The translations under genes and the position numbers were made by a program. The notes beneath the pieces were generated by a model. That model did not search any database. It was not told the origin of the DNA and worked only from the letters and a program-made list of their open reading frames with translations. Positions 1 through 8,339 of a stretch of DNA of 64,000 nt are shown one piece after another; positions within the stretch are counted from its first letter, which is position 1, and the number at the start of each line of letters is the position of its first letter. The DNA is taken from NCBI RefSeq assembly GCF_004362825.1, contig NZ_SNXZ01000002.1:677365-741364 (forward strand). Direction: 5' to 3'. This DNA comes from Labedaea rhizosphaerae (GTDB lineage Bacteria > Actinomycetota > Actinomycetes > Mycobacteriales > Pseudonocardiaceae).

Positions 1-103
1 CGGAGCCGGGAGCCGGGAGCCGGGAGCCGGGAGCCGGGAGCCGGGAGCCGGGAGCCGGGAGCCGGGAGCCGGGAGCCGGGAGCCGGGAGCCGGGAGCCGG
101 GAG
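1..103. repeat. 7-bp tandem repeat (unit GGGAGCC), about 14.7 copies
   Basis: Fourteen full copies of a 7-bp unit (first copy CGGAGCC, the rest GGGAGCC) run from the window edge to base 98, with a partial copy to 103. Because 7 is not a multiple of 3, the frame that continues into the downstream gene reads the tract as a heptapeptide repeat (GAGSREP). That frame has no stop in the tract and no start codon is visible inside it. Gain or loss of one unit would shift the frame of anything translated through it. The array may extend left of the window. Confidence 0.97.
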
Positions 104-130
104 TGGTCGACGGTCCGTGCCAAGCGGCGG

Positions 131-1741
131 GTGTTGGTGGTGTGCCGGACCATGACCTCGGCCAACCGGCTGCTCGACGTCGTGAATGTTTTCGCCGGCG
201 ATCACCGGGTCGAGTTGACCTTTGTGATCGACCACGGCTCGGTATTCAGCCGCGGCGCTGAGGAGCGGGTGCGTTCCGCTGGGTATCTGCCGGTCGCGAT
301 GGCCTCGATCCGTGCGTCCGAGTTCGATTTGGCATTGGCCGCGAGTGACAAGGGCGCCCTGGAGACGCTCGATGTTCCGCTCGTGCTGTTGGCGCATGGC
401 GCCGGTTATCATCGGCACACCGGCCCTGCGCGGACGTCTGGCGATCGCGCCGTGTCCGGGCTTGCGGTGGCCGCTCTTCGGGACGCCCACCGGTTTCCGA
501 CGGTGGTCGGACTCGCGCATCCTGCGCAGCGTCCACGGCTTCGGGAAGTGTCGGCGGCGGCTGCTCGGCGGGCCGAGGTGGTTGGGGATCCCTGTCTGGA
601 CCGGCTGGTGGCCGGCACGGCTCTACGCGATGTCTACCGGGAGGCCTTCAGCACGGTTGGCCGGACTCTCGTCGTGGTCAACTCGACGTGGGGGCCGAAC
701 TCGTTGTTCGGCTCCGACCCACAACTGGTGTCTCGACTTCTCGCCGAGCTCCCGGTGGACACGCACCGGGTGGCGTTGGTCTTGCACCCCAATGTCTGGG
801 CCTGGCACGGCCCCGGGCAGGTGCGTGCCTGGCTGGTCGAGGCGCGAGAAGCGGGTCTGATCATCGTTCCCCCGGAGGAGGGCTGGCGCGCGGCGTTGAT
901 CGCGGCGGATGCGGTCATCTCCGATCACGGCTCGGTGACCTGTTACGCGGCCGCGCTCGGTCGTCCGGTGGCGTTGGCCGCCGACGGCGGGGACGAGGTC
1001 GTCGCCGGGTCGCCGATGGACCTCCTGCGCAAAGACCTACCACGCATCCGCGGCCGCGATCTCCTTCTGCCACAGCTCGAGGATTTGCTGACCGATCACC
1101 GGCCGGAACTCACGCAGTCGCTGACGACAACGGTCTTCGACCAGACCGAAACATCCACCAACCGGATGCGACGTCTGCTGTATTCGATGCTCGACTTGGC
1201 ACCACCTCGCCGGCACCGGGCAGCGCGACCGCTACCGATCCCGGAGCTGGATGTCGCCCCAGCGCAGGCGCACGCCGTGCAGGCGACGGTCGTCAACGGT
1301 GGCACCATCGAAGTCCGGCTCGAGAGGTTCGCCGCGGTGTTCCATGACCGTTGGCTGACGCCCGGGCATGAACGCTTCCTGGCGGCCTTCGACGACGAAC
1401 ACGACTTGCGGCTGCGCGAGTCAGCCTCCGTCGTCGCGGCCCGGCAAGCCGCGGCCTCCGTCGGCGAGGCTCACGACCGTGTGGGGCAACTGCGCATCCG
1501 ATTCCCCGCGGCGCGCACCACCGCGTGCCGAGTCGGTTCGCACCTCGTCGTCTCCACGGCCGGTGCCGTGCGGATCGTCGCCTGTCCCGCCGACCCGCCA
1601 GGTGGCGACAGGCTCGATGACCTGGGTGTCGCGGCAGCGCTGCACGCGATCCACCGGTCTGGCCTGTCCTTCCCCGCCGGCTCACCGGTCATTGTCACCG
1701 CCGGCGGTTCGACGGTTCACCTTGAGCCGGCAGGTCACTGA
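131..1741 (+). CDS. GT-B / CDP-glycerol glycerophosphotransferase-like protein
   Basis: A cytoplasmic-looking protein of 536 residues from a GTG start. The first 350 residues have alternating beta/alpha character. A conserved patch near residue 265 (SDHGS followed by a short run and GRPVALA) resembles the donor-binding part of TagB/TagF-like glycerophosphotransferases and other GT-B enzymes. The last 170 residues are not recognised. No signal peptide or membrane segment is seen. The true start is unsure: the frame stays open upstream through WSTVRAKRR and on into the 7-bp repeat tract, so the gene may begin left of 131 or be cut by the window edge. It is tail-to-tail with, and overlaps by 7 bp, the NB-ARC/TPR gene on the other strand. 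The substrate is unknown. Confidence 0.6.
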   Translation: MLVVCRTMTSANRLLDVVNVFAGDHRVELTFVIDHGSVFSRGAEERVRSAGYLPVAMASIRASEFDLALAASDKGALETLDVPLVLLAHGAGYHRHTGPARTSGDRAVSGLAVAALRDAHRFPTVVGLAHPAQRPRLREVSAAAARRAEVVGDPCLDRLVAGTALRDVYREAFSTVGRTLVVVNSTWGPNSLFGSDPQLVSRLLAELPVDTHRVALVLHPNVWAWHGPGQVRAWLVEAREAGLIIVPPEEGWRAALIAADAVISDHGSVTCYAAALGRPVALAADGGDEVVAGSPMDLLRKDLPRIRGRDLLLPQLEDLLTDHRPELTQSLTTTVFDQTETSTNRMRRLLYSMLDLAPPRRHRAARPLPIPELDVAPAQAHAVQATVVNGGTIEVRLERFAAVFHDRWLTPGHERFLAAFDDEHDLRLRESASVVAARQAAASVGEAHDRVGQLRIRFPAARTTACRVGSHLVVSTAGAVRIVACPADPPGGDRLDDLGVAAALHAIHRSGLSFPAGSPVIVTAGGSTVHLEPAGH

Positions 1742-3849
1742 CCGGCTTGACGGCGGGCATGGATCCGGGCCGCACGCGGGCTGCCCATGGTCGCGTATGC
1801 CTGCTCGGCCCGATGGAGCAATTGCTGTTCGGCCGCGCTGTCGCCCCGGTCACGGGCCATCCTTGCGAGCAGCACACACGCATCGGCTTCGCCGGCGGTG
1901 AGCTTGAGCTCACGGGCTTGCTCGAGGGATGAGCGCGCGGCGTCTTCCGCTTCGTCCGTCCGGCCGGCAGCGTGCAACGCGGCTGCGGTGGTGAGTTCGA
2001 TGCGCGGCAAGAGCGACCGGCCATCGGAGTGTTCGATGAATCGCCGAGCCGAGGCGAGCAACGACAGGGCCTCGTCGATACGGCCCAACTCGACCAATGT
2101 CCGTCCCGCCAACCAGGACTGCAACGCGATGCCACGCGGCCGGCCCAGCTTCTCGTTGATCGTCAGCGCTCGCCGGAAGCAATCCAATGCCTGTTCGTAC
2201 TGGCCCTGCGCGAAGTGGACGTTGCCGGTGAAGTCCAGAGTGGACGCGAACATGCGCTCGTCGTCGTCCAGTTCGGCCGCCAACGTCCGCGCCACGTCCA
2301 ACTGCCGGTGGGCAGCCGCGTACTCATCCCGCTTCTGCAATGCTCTGGCCATTTGGCACCGCGCTCGGGCCTCGGCGGCGGCGTTACCCGACAGGTGCGC
2401 CGCGGTCACCGCCAACTCCCCTGCCTCGCTCCAGGCGGCCAGCGGCTGACGGTTGTCGTAGTAGGCGTAGAGGCCCTCGAACAGCTGCCAGACCGGCTCG
2501 TGCCAGCCGTGCTCGGCGCACGCTCGCATCAGGCCCAGCAGGTTGGCGTGCTCGTTCTCCAGCCAATCCAGTGCCTGCTTGGCGGACATCGCCGGCACCG
2601 GCACATCGCCGATGAGCTGAGCTGGATCAGTGACCCGCAGACGTTGCGTGCCGGTGGCGGCGACGTCGGCGGCCACCGCCCGGGCCAGCCACCAGCGCAA
2701 CGCGCGGCGCAACGCCGCGGTGCGATCGCCTTCGGTGTCCTCCTCCAGGGAACGGCGAAGGGCGTGCGCCTGCACCAGACGGTGCAGCTCGTAGGTCCGG
2801 TCGGGGCGTTCCTCGATGAGACTGGCTTGGCTGAGGTGGTCGAGCGCTCGCCGCACCTGCTTGACCGGCAAGTCGCACAAGGCGGCGACGACCTCCAGGT
2901 GCAGGTGCGACCCGACCAGCAAGCCGGCCATCCGGTACACCTGCTTGCCGACGTCGGTGAGGTCGTCGTAGGCGAGGTCGAACATCGTGTTGATCGCCGC
3001 GCCGCCGGTGAGACCGTCGAACGGATCGGTGTCGTCGAACTCCTCCAGGAGCCGTTGGACTGTCCACGTCGGCCGCGTGGACAGCCAGCCTCCCGCCACC
3101 CGCAAGGCCAACGGCAGGTGCCCGCACAGCTGAGCCAGCTCAGCGGCGTGGTCCGGCTCGGCGGCGATGCGACCGTCTGGGCACATCTCCGACAACAACG
3201 CCACGGCATCCGTCGGATCCAGCGCAGCCAGCTTCATTTCGACCGCGCCGTCCTGGATCAACTCAGGTAGCGCGAGGTGACTTGCCGCGACCACCAGGCT
3301 GCGACCCGACGCCGGAAGCAACGGCAGCACCTGCGCGTCTTGGGTGACACCGTCGAACACGACAAGGAGATTCATCTCCGCGGTCATCGTCCGGCACAAG
3401 TCCGCCCGGCCGACAAGATCCGGCGGAATCCACTGATCGGCGACGCCCAATGACCGCAACATGGTGCCGGCCACCTCACCAACGGCCACCCCGCCGCGAT
3501 GCCGCAACGGACCGAAATCGACGTGCAGCGAACCATCGACGAAACGGTCACCGAACCGTGCGGCAACCGTTCGCACGAACGCCGACTTACCGACGCCGGG
3601 CATGCCGCGCAACGCCACCACCCCCGGGCGGTCCTGGCCAGCCACCACCGCATCAACCAGATCACCGATCCGCGCCAGCGGTCCCTGCCGGTCGACGAAC
3701 CCGCGCGGCGGCGGCGGGACTTGCCGCGGAACGGCTGATGGCGGGGGTGCAACGCCGATATTCACGGTCCCGATGTCCCGGCCCTGCACCACATTCGCCG
3801 CGCTGCCAGACACTTCGTTGCGCGTGCCGTCCCTGCCGTTGTCCGGCAT
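1735..3849 (-). CDS. NB-ARC/STAND ATPase with C-terminal TPR repeats
   Basis: About 704 residues. A short N-terminal segment (SGSAANVVQGRDIGTVNIG) is of the kind found at the head of actinobacterial effector-associated STAND proteins. It is followed by a proline-rich linker and a P-loop (GMPGVGKS, near residue 82-89). A Walker B-like strand (LLVVFDG) and a winged-helix region follow, and from about residue 420 there are tandem TPR-like helices. STAND ATPases are ATP-driven signalling switches; TPRs usually bind partners. The ATG at 3849 places the motif at the N-terminus. An upstream ATG at 3894 would add 15 residues, and the frame stays open further to 4080 with an unlikely, Cys/Ser/Arg-rich translation. 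The partner is probably encoded elsewhere; the convergent gene is only a positional candidate. Confidence 0.8.
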   Translation of the reverse strand: MPDNGRDGTRNEVSGSAANVVQGRDIGTVNIGVAPPPSAVPRQVPPPPRGFVDRQGPLARIGDLVDAVVAGQDRPGVVALRGMPGVGKSAFVRTVAARFGDRFVDGSLHVDFGPLRHRGGVAVGEVAGTMLRSLGVADQWIPPDLVGRADLCRTMTAEMNLLVVFDGVTQDAQVLPLLPASGRSLVVAASHLALPELIQDGAVEMKLAALDPTDAVALLSEMCPDGRIAAEPDHAAELAQLCGHLPLALRVAGGWLSTRPTWTVQRLLEEFDDTDPFDGLTGGAAINTMFDLAYDDLTDVGKQVYRMAGLLVGSHLHLEVVAALCDLPVKQVRRALDHLSQASLIEERPDRTYELHRLVQAHALRRSLEEDTEGDRTAALRRALRWWLARAVAADVAATGTQRLRVTDPAQLIGDVPVPAMSAKQALDWLENEHANLLGLMRACAEHGWHEPVWQLFEGLYAYYDNRQPLAAWSEAGELAVTAAHLSGNAAAEARARCQMARALQKRDEYAAAHRQLDVARTLAAELDDDERMFASTLDFTGNVHFAQGQYEQALDCFRRALTINEKLGRPRGIALQSWLAGRTLVELGRIDEALSLLASARRFIEHSDGRSLLPRIELTTAAALHAAGRTDEAEDAARSSLEQARELKLTAGEADACVLLARMARDRGDSAAEQQLLHRAEQAYATMGSPRAARIHARRQAGQ

Positions 3850-4273
3850 CCACCCCTCCAAGCCCGCTACGACGTCGATCACTCTACGCGACATGCCGAC
3901 AACAGCTCTCCGGACCGGGTGACCGGCTTGGCGGCGTGGCCAAGGGCATAGAACGCTCGCGCCACAGGATCTACTGGGCTGCGAATGGATGCGGCAAGAC
4001 GTAACGATTGAACAGCCTGGGCCTCTTGACCAGGATGCAGCCGACCCAGAACGAAGATCGGACGGCCCGCTGACCGCCACACGACTAGATCAACGACAGA
4101 GACCGGTTGACCGTCAACACGGCAGAATCCCCGCCAACCACAGTTGCCGGGGATTCTGACTTGGCCACGATGACTGCGAGGCCAGCTCGCTCTGGCGAAC
4201 GCCGAGCGGGGCCAGCGGCCCTGCGGCACTGAGCTGGAGTGACAGGTGAGCAGAAGCCTGCATCCTTGGCCTC
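3850..4273. other. Intergenic region, no gene recognised
   Basis: About 420 bases between the NB-ARC gene start and the 3' end of the secreted-protein gene. It should hold the promoter of the ATPase gene. No convincing start or RBS, repeat, RNA or terminator is seen, and frames on both strands have atypical translations. Confidence 0.5.
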
Positions 4274-4936
4274 CTATTTATTACATCCAAGGACGTCAAT
4301 TTCTATTTTCGTAACAAGGCCGGTAATACCAGCAATCAGGCCACCGTTACCGCTCGAAAACGTAGAGCAGTCAGGCTTGTCGCGCTTGAACCCGTCGTAG
4401 TCCCATTCGACCGAAGCCCGGAAATCCCCGTTCGGAAACTTTGACGACATGATCCCCGTGGTGTGGTAGGGGCTGCCCTGCGGCCTGAGCTCTCGGGTAC
4501 CTTTGAGCATCGTCTCGCCACTGGCTTTGAGGTCGACGTCGATCACCCAGGGAGGCTGCCCGAAGACGGAGAATTCGTCCGTCAACTCCTCGGGCGCGCC
4601 CTTGTCCAGCGGGACATACGCTCGCGCTTGTTGGTTGATGTCGACGGGAGGCTCGCAAGCCTCGACCGGGTTCCTCGCGTCGTGGTCGAAGAACTTCCAA
4701 GTTTTGCCGTTGCGGTGAACGTACACGTGCCCATACACGTCCACGCAGCCATCGAGCACATGTTGATTTCCGACAATATTGCCCAACGTAATTGGACGGA
4801 AGGAGAGGTTCCACGGATAGGTCTTCGCGTCAGCCTGCGTCGAGGCGTCATTACTGCGCACGGGCGCCGCGGCTGCTGGAGTAGCCACACCGAACATCAC
4901 GACCAGGGCCAACGCAGTGACGGTTCGCGATCGCAT
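4274..4936 (-). CDS. Secreted protein of unknown function
   Basis: A 220-residue protein with a clear Sec signal peptide: Arg-rich start, hydrophobic core ALALVVMFGVA and an AAAA cleavage region near residue 24. The mature part is rich in Asp, Pro and aromatic residues and has four cysteines (in GCVDVYG, EACEPP, PDCSTF and the terminal LGCNK), which could form two disulfides in the exported protein. It resembles no family I can name. An AAAGG-type RBS precedes the ATG. Its GC content is lower than that of the surrounding genes, which fits accessory DNA. Confidence 0.7.
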   Translation of the reverse strand: MRSRTVTALALVVMFGVATPAAAAPVRSNDASTQADAKTYPWNLSFRPITLGNIVGNQHVLDGCVDVYGHVYVHRNGKTWKFFDHDARNPVEACEPPVDINQQARAYVPLDKGAPEELTDEFSVFGQPPWVIDVDLKASGETMLKGTRELRPQGSPYHTTGIMSSKFPNGDFRASVEWDYDGFKRDKPDCSTFSSGNGGLIAGITGLVTKIEIDVLGCNK

Positions 4937-5122
4937 CAGCAGACCTTTCTTGAGTCATTTGAAGCGCCACCAACCATTCCAGCGCAACGAGTGCTGCGCG
5001 CGCGGTCTAACCCAAAGGTGTCCGATCATTATCCGACTCGGGGTAACTCGATCGTGGTTCTTTCACGCTGCGTGGCCGAGCGCCCCGGCCGGTGACGAGA
5101 GTGACCGCCCTGAGTGCGGGTC

Positions 5123-5271
5123 GGAAACAGCCCGTGCGTGCGGCACAACGTGATCGCTCGCCGCGCCGGTATGTCCACGGAGGGAACAGCCCCACAGGTG
5201 CGGGGACGACGGGAGCCGTGCTGGTCGCGAGTCAGAGGTGAACGGAACAGCCCCGCAGGTCCGGGGACGAC
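5123..5271 (-). CRISPR. Degenerate three-repeat CRISPR remnant (type I-E-like)
   Basis: Three copies of the same repeat family as the arrays at 7.2 and 12.9 kb lie at about 5123-5149 (badly eroded), 5183-5210 and 5244-5271, with 60-61 bp spacing. The last two begin GGAACAGCCCC and end GGGGACGAC. Position 14 is A, as in the 12.9-kb array. No leader resembling the ACTTnnTGACCTGC start of the other two arrays follows the last repeat, so this looks like a stranded, leaderless fragment. Orientation is inferred from the better arrays. Confidence 0.85.
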
Positions 5272-5617
5272 CGTTGGCCCGTGATGCCGTTATGGCGGAA
5301 CCCCATTGACCACAGCCTTGTCAGCCCGACGACTCTTGCAGGGACCCTTGGTCGAGTTCCGCGGCCTCGGCTCGTCGCCCGGAATGCACGCGGGCGTGGT
5401 GTGGACCGCCTTCTGGCTGTGATGGACGCTCGACGCGACGGTCAACCTGATGAAGGCAGTCCGTGCCGGAAATCTCGTCTCAACCGGCCGCCAGAAGGGT
5501 GGAGGCGCGCCGTCGAGCGCGGCGGGATTCCAGCCTTCCCAATGGAAGACTCCACATGAGGGGATGGTGTCGGCTGGGCCGATCTGCCAGTCGGCTCGAT
5601 ATTGCACTTCGCAGGTA
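5272..5617. other. Intergenic region, no gene recognised
   Basis: About 345 bases between the CRISPR remnant and the stop of the STAS gene. I see no supported gene, RNA or repeat here. Confidence 0.5.
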
Positions 5618-6061
5618 CTAGCGCTGTTCCCGGTCGGCGGCGAGGGCTTCGTCGACGGTGTGGTAGAGCGTCAGTACTTCGTCGAGGCGGGTGACCTCGA
5701 TGGGCCTGATCACGGGACGGTTGGAGTCGACCACGATGCGAAGGTGCTCCTCGTGCCGCTCGGCACGCAGGCTGGCTTTGAGCAACACCGTGAGACCCGC
5801 CGAGTCGAGGAATGTCACCTCGGTCAGGTCGAGCACGCACGGACCGCCGCCCGCCTCGTCGATGCAGCTCAGGACCGCGGCACTCATGTCGGGAGCGGTA
5901 TCCAAGTCCACCTCACCGGCGACCGCAACCACAACGGTGCCCTCGACCAGTCGACGGGCGAAGTGCAGTCCCTCCGGGCTCTGCTCCGTTCCCGAGGGTG
6001 GGCTCACGACCTGGACGCTATCGCCGATCACGGCCGACGGCTCCAACGACGAAGGCGTCAT
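5618..6061 (-). CDS. STAS-domain anti-sigma factor antagonist
   Basis: A 147-residue protein. After about 35 residues of leader, a STAS fold runs from VEGTVVVAVAGEVDLDTAP to the end. The phospho-acceptor loop reads FLDSAGL, so the serine normally phosphorylated by an RsbW-type kinase is present. In partner-switching systems the unphosphorylated form sequesters the kinase/anti-sigma factor and frees a sigma factor. Its ATG overlaps the stop of the upstream HATPase gene by 4 bp (ATGA), so the pair is translationally coupled and probably interacts directly. No sigma factor gene is adjacent. Confidence 0.9.
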   Translation of the reverse strand: MTPSSLEPSAVIGDSVQVVSPPSGTEQSPEGLHFARRLVEGTVVVAVAGEVDLDTAPDMSAAVLSCIDEAGGGPCVLDLTEVTFLDSAGLTVLLKASLRAERHEEHLRIVVDSNRPVIRPIEVTRLDEVLTLYHTVDEALAADREQR

Positions 6062-6558
6062 CGTTGATCGCCCGCCGGTGATCGCGGCGCCTGGTCAGCC
6101 TGGCGTTCGGCGGGCGCGGTGGCCATGTGCCGGGCGTGACCGCTGGTCCCGGCACCATCCAGGCCCAGCTCGGCCCAGACGGTCTTGTGGTCGCGGTAGC
6201 GGCGCACACCCCACTCCGACGCGAGCTGGGACACCAGCAGCAGCCCGCGTCCACCGTCGCAATCCGGGGTTCGCGCCTGCGGCAGCGTGCGGGAACCATC
6301 GTCAACCTCGACCCGCAAACGCCGACCCTGATCAAGCAACGCCAGACGACACACCCGCGGCCCCGACGCGTGCTGGTGCGCGTTGCTGATCAGCTCATCG
6401 GCGACCAACAGCGCGTCGTCCACCATCACGCCGTCCCGGCCCGCCAGCAACCCACGCATCAGCGACCGAACCTCACGGGTGGGAGTCGCATCAAGATCGC
6501 AGCTCACGTCGGCTGGTGCAGGTTCACCATCTGCAGCGTCCTCGGCCTGCGTCGCCAT
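6058..6558 (-). CDS. RsbW-like anti-sigma factor / HATPase kinase
   Basis: About 166 residues from the ATG at 6558, which has an AGGGG box a few bases upstream. A GHKL ATPase fold is visible: N-box DALLVADELISNAHQHA, G1-type DDGSR and GGRGLLLVSQLA. No membrane or sensor domain is present, so this is a soluble serine kinase of the RsbW/SpoIIAB class that phosphorylates a STAS partner and may bind a sigma factor. An upstream in-frame ATG at 6663 would add 35 poorly conserved residues and lacks an RBS. It is the first gene of a two-gene unit with the STAS gene. Confidence 0.88.
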   Translation of the reverse strand: MATQAEDAADGEPAPADVSCDLDATPTREVRSLMRGLLAGRDGVMVDDALLVADELISNAHQHASGPRVCRLALLDQGRRLRVEVDDGSRTLPQARTPDCDGGRGLLLVSQLASEWGVRRYRDHKTVWAELGLDGAGTSGHARHMATAPAERQADQAPRSPAGDQR

Positions 6559-6852
6559 GTGCCCATCCCCCTCGCTCTCGACGGCCGGCACCGAAAGCGG
6601 CCCTTCACCCAGGACATGCCCGCCTTTCGGTGCACCGAAACAACGACCTGCCACCACGCACACTGCTGCTCTGCGGCGGTCAACCGCGATCTTGTGCCAG
6701 GCTGCGGGCAGGAACGTGGCAGGTGGGCCTCACGCGGCGGGCATGCCGAAGATCATCACCCGGAACCGCATCCGTCGAGGCGTTTCGTGTCATGGAGCCT
6801 GTTCCCGAGGCTCTCCTCATCAGTCCCTGCCGTTCGACCTCGAGGCGTATCC

Positions 6853-7205
6853 GTGACCGTAACGACGATCGATGTGGCCCGGCCACCAGCCGCCCTGCCC
6901 CGGAGCGGGGTGCTGAGGGTGCTAGCGGTGGACGCCCTGCCGCTGGCTGCCTACGGCTTGCATGCGCTTGTTGGCCAGACCCGCAGCCTTGCCTGGTGTG
7001 GCGCGGCCCGCAGCATGGATGCGGCCGTCTGTGCCGTTCGCGATCTGCACCCGCACGTCGTGCTGGTGGACAGCGAACTCGACCCTGACGCGCGTGGGGT
7101 TCAGACCCTGCTCGGCGCCCATCCCAGCGTTCTGGTGATCGGCCTGGTCCGAGACGACCGTCGCACCGCAGCCGGATTCGTCAAGGCGGCGCGTGCCGCG
7201 CGGGT
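6853..7205 (+). pseudogene. Response-regulator receiver-domain fragment, no output domain
   Basis: From a GTG with GAGG 7 nt upstream, the frame encodes a receiver-like sequence: VLAVDALPLAAYGLHALV near residue 20, HPHVVLVDSELDP near 75 (D-x-E around the phospho-acceptor position) and VIGLVRD near 98. This is the pattern of LuxR/NarL-type regulators. Similarity ends at about 7200, exactly where an eroded CRISPR repeat begins, and no helix-turn-helix follows; the frame then runs nonsensically through the array. The gene appears cut at its 3' end by the array or by the rearrangement that brought it. A stand-alone short receiver is possible but less likely. Confidence 0.6.
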
Positions 7206-7253
7206 GCACGCGGGGACAACGCCAGCTCCTCGGACACCTCCCGGGTGGCGTCC

Positions 7254-7891
7254 GGAACAGCCCCGCGTGCGCGGGACGACGGGCTCAACTTGCGCAAGCT
7301 CTTTCCCGAAGGGGGAACAGCCCCGCGTGCGCGGGGACGACGGAGTGACCACGTGCACCAGGTGCGGCGGGTCCGGAACAGCCCCGCGGGCGCGGGGACG
7401 ACGCCGGGTCCGGGGCGACCGGCGGCAGCTTCACGGGAACAGCCCCGCGGGCGCGGGGACGACGGCACGGCGTCCAGCTCGCCGATCGTCCCCTCGGGAA
7501 CAGCCCCGCGGGCGCGGGGACGACGTTCTCAGGCCCGACATGAAGGCGTTGGTGTGGGGAACAGCCCCGCGGGCGCGGGGACGACGGCGATGCCTGGCAA
7601 TCCCGTCCGGGCCACGGGGGAACAGCCCCGCGGGCGCGGGGACGACTCCGCCGATTGACCGGATCAGGGTGACCGACACGGGAACAGCCCCGCGGGCGCG
7701 GGGACGACGGGGGCAGAGCCGAGCTGACGGGGTACGGCCCGGGAACAGCCCCGCGGGCGCGGGGACGACATGTTCCGGTAGGACCGCAACTCGAGTACCA
7801 GGGGAACAGCCCCGCGGGCGCGGGGACGACGTCGTGACCGACAAGCGCGGCCGCAAGGTGCGGGGAACAGCCCCGCGGGCGCGGGGACGAC
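7254..7891 (-). CRISPR. Type I-E CRISPR array 1 (11 repeats, 10 spacers)
   Basis: Repeats of 28 bp (29 if the usual flanking G is counted) start at 7254, 7314, 7375, 7436, 7497, 7558, 7619, 7681, 7742, 7803 and 7864, with spacers of 33-34 bp. On the + strand the repeat begins GGAACAGCCCCGC and ends GGGGACGAC with a CG-rich palindromic core; the complement begins GTCGTCCCCGC, the type I-E arrangement. Repeats 3-11 are identical. Repeats 1 and 2 carry changes, repeat 1 lacks one base, and a further eroded repeat lies at about 7193-7220. Decay on the left puts the trailer there and the leader on the right, so transcription is leftward, the same strand as cas2. Confidence 0.98.
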
Positions 7892-7950
7892 ACTTATTGA
7901 CCTGCGGGTTTGGCGCAAGCGAAGGCTCTTTTTGTTTAGTTGTGACGTGG
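7892..7950 (-). promoter_or_regulatory. CRISPR array 1 leader
   Basis: A comparatively AT-rich segment between the leader-proximal repeat and the cas2 stop, with a T-rich run (CTTTTTGTTTAG). Reading rightward from the repeat, its first bases ACTTATTGACCTGC match the ACTTGCTGACCTGC that follows array 2. This marks a conserved leader edge, which in type I-E systems is the integration and promoter region. Confidence 0.75.
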
Positions 7951-8295
7951 CTATCTTGGCCTACGGCCGCGGCGGCGGCGCGTGGCGCTGCTCCAACCCG
8001 CTGGTTGGTTAGTGGGGTTGGTCTTGTCGGGCCGGAGCCAGAGTTGGATGCCGTCGAAGTCGGTGAGGGTCCAATCGTGGCCGTACACGGCTAAGGTGAG
8101 GCCTTGCTCGTTGGTGGCGCTGTAGATCATGATCGGGCGGCCGGTTTGACCATTTCGGTGACGCGGTTCCACATGAGCGCGCGGACACAGCTGCTGATCT
8201 TTGCCGACAAACACCCCTGGCGAGATTTCCAGCAGCCATCGGGTGAGGTGGCCGCGGAGGCCGACTGGGCATGCGGCGAGGACGATGACGGTCAC
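7951..8295 (-). pseudogene. cas2: cas2 (type I-E) with two compensating frameshifts
   Basis: The N-terminus (TVIVLAACPVGLRGHLTRWL, then LEISPGVFVG) and the C-terminal half (RPIMIYSATNEQG, TLTDFDGIQLWLRP) are typical Cas2e, the adaptation nuclease-fold partner of Cas1. Between them the annotated frame reads unrelated Pro/His/Arg-rich sequence (KDQQLCPRAHVEPRHRNGQ). The neighbouring frame of the same bases (about 8140-8200) reads ISSCVRALMWNRVTEMVK, the expected Cas2 helix. One extra base after GGCAAA and one lost base near GTCAAA explain this. About 19 residues of a core helix are therefore replaced, so the protein is probably inactive. The GTG start overlaps the stop of the cas1 remnant. Confidence 0.85.
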
Positions 8296-8339
8296 TCCTC
8301 GTCTCCATCAGAGTCGTCGCCACCAGAGTCGTCTCCGTA
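8292..8339 (-). pseudogene. cas1: cas1 C-terminal tail remnant
   Basis: Immediately upstream of cas2 the strand reads YGDDSGGDDSDGDEE followed by TGA. The stop overlaps the cas2 GTG (GTGA). An acidic Gly/Asp-rich tail ending on the cas2 start is what the 3' end of an actinobacterial cas1e would look like, and cas1-cas2 overlap is usual. Nothing upstream of about 8345 reads as Cas1: the DNA-binding and metal-ligand helices are gone. It is too short to be more than a fossil, and the identification rests on position and composition. Confidence 0.5.

Noticed and set aside
1-103. Reading the 7-bp repeat tract as a CRISPR or centromere-like array
   Set aside because: There are no spacers and the unit is far too short; it is a simple microsatellite-like tandem repeat.
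6127-8094. A long open frame on the plus strand that covers the receiver fragment and all of CRISPR array 1
   Set aside because: Most of it is antisense to the RsbW gene or runs through CRISPR repeats. Only the 6853-7205 portion resembles a protein; the rest is open by GC bias.
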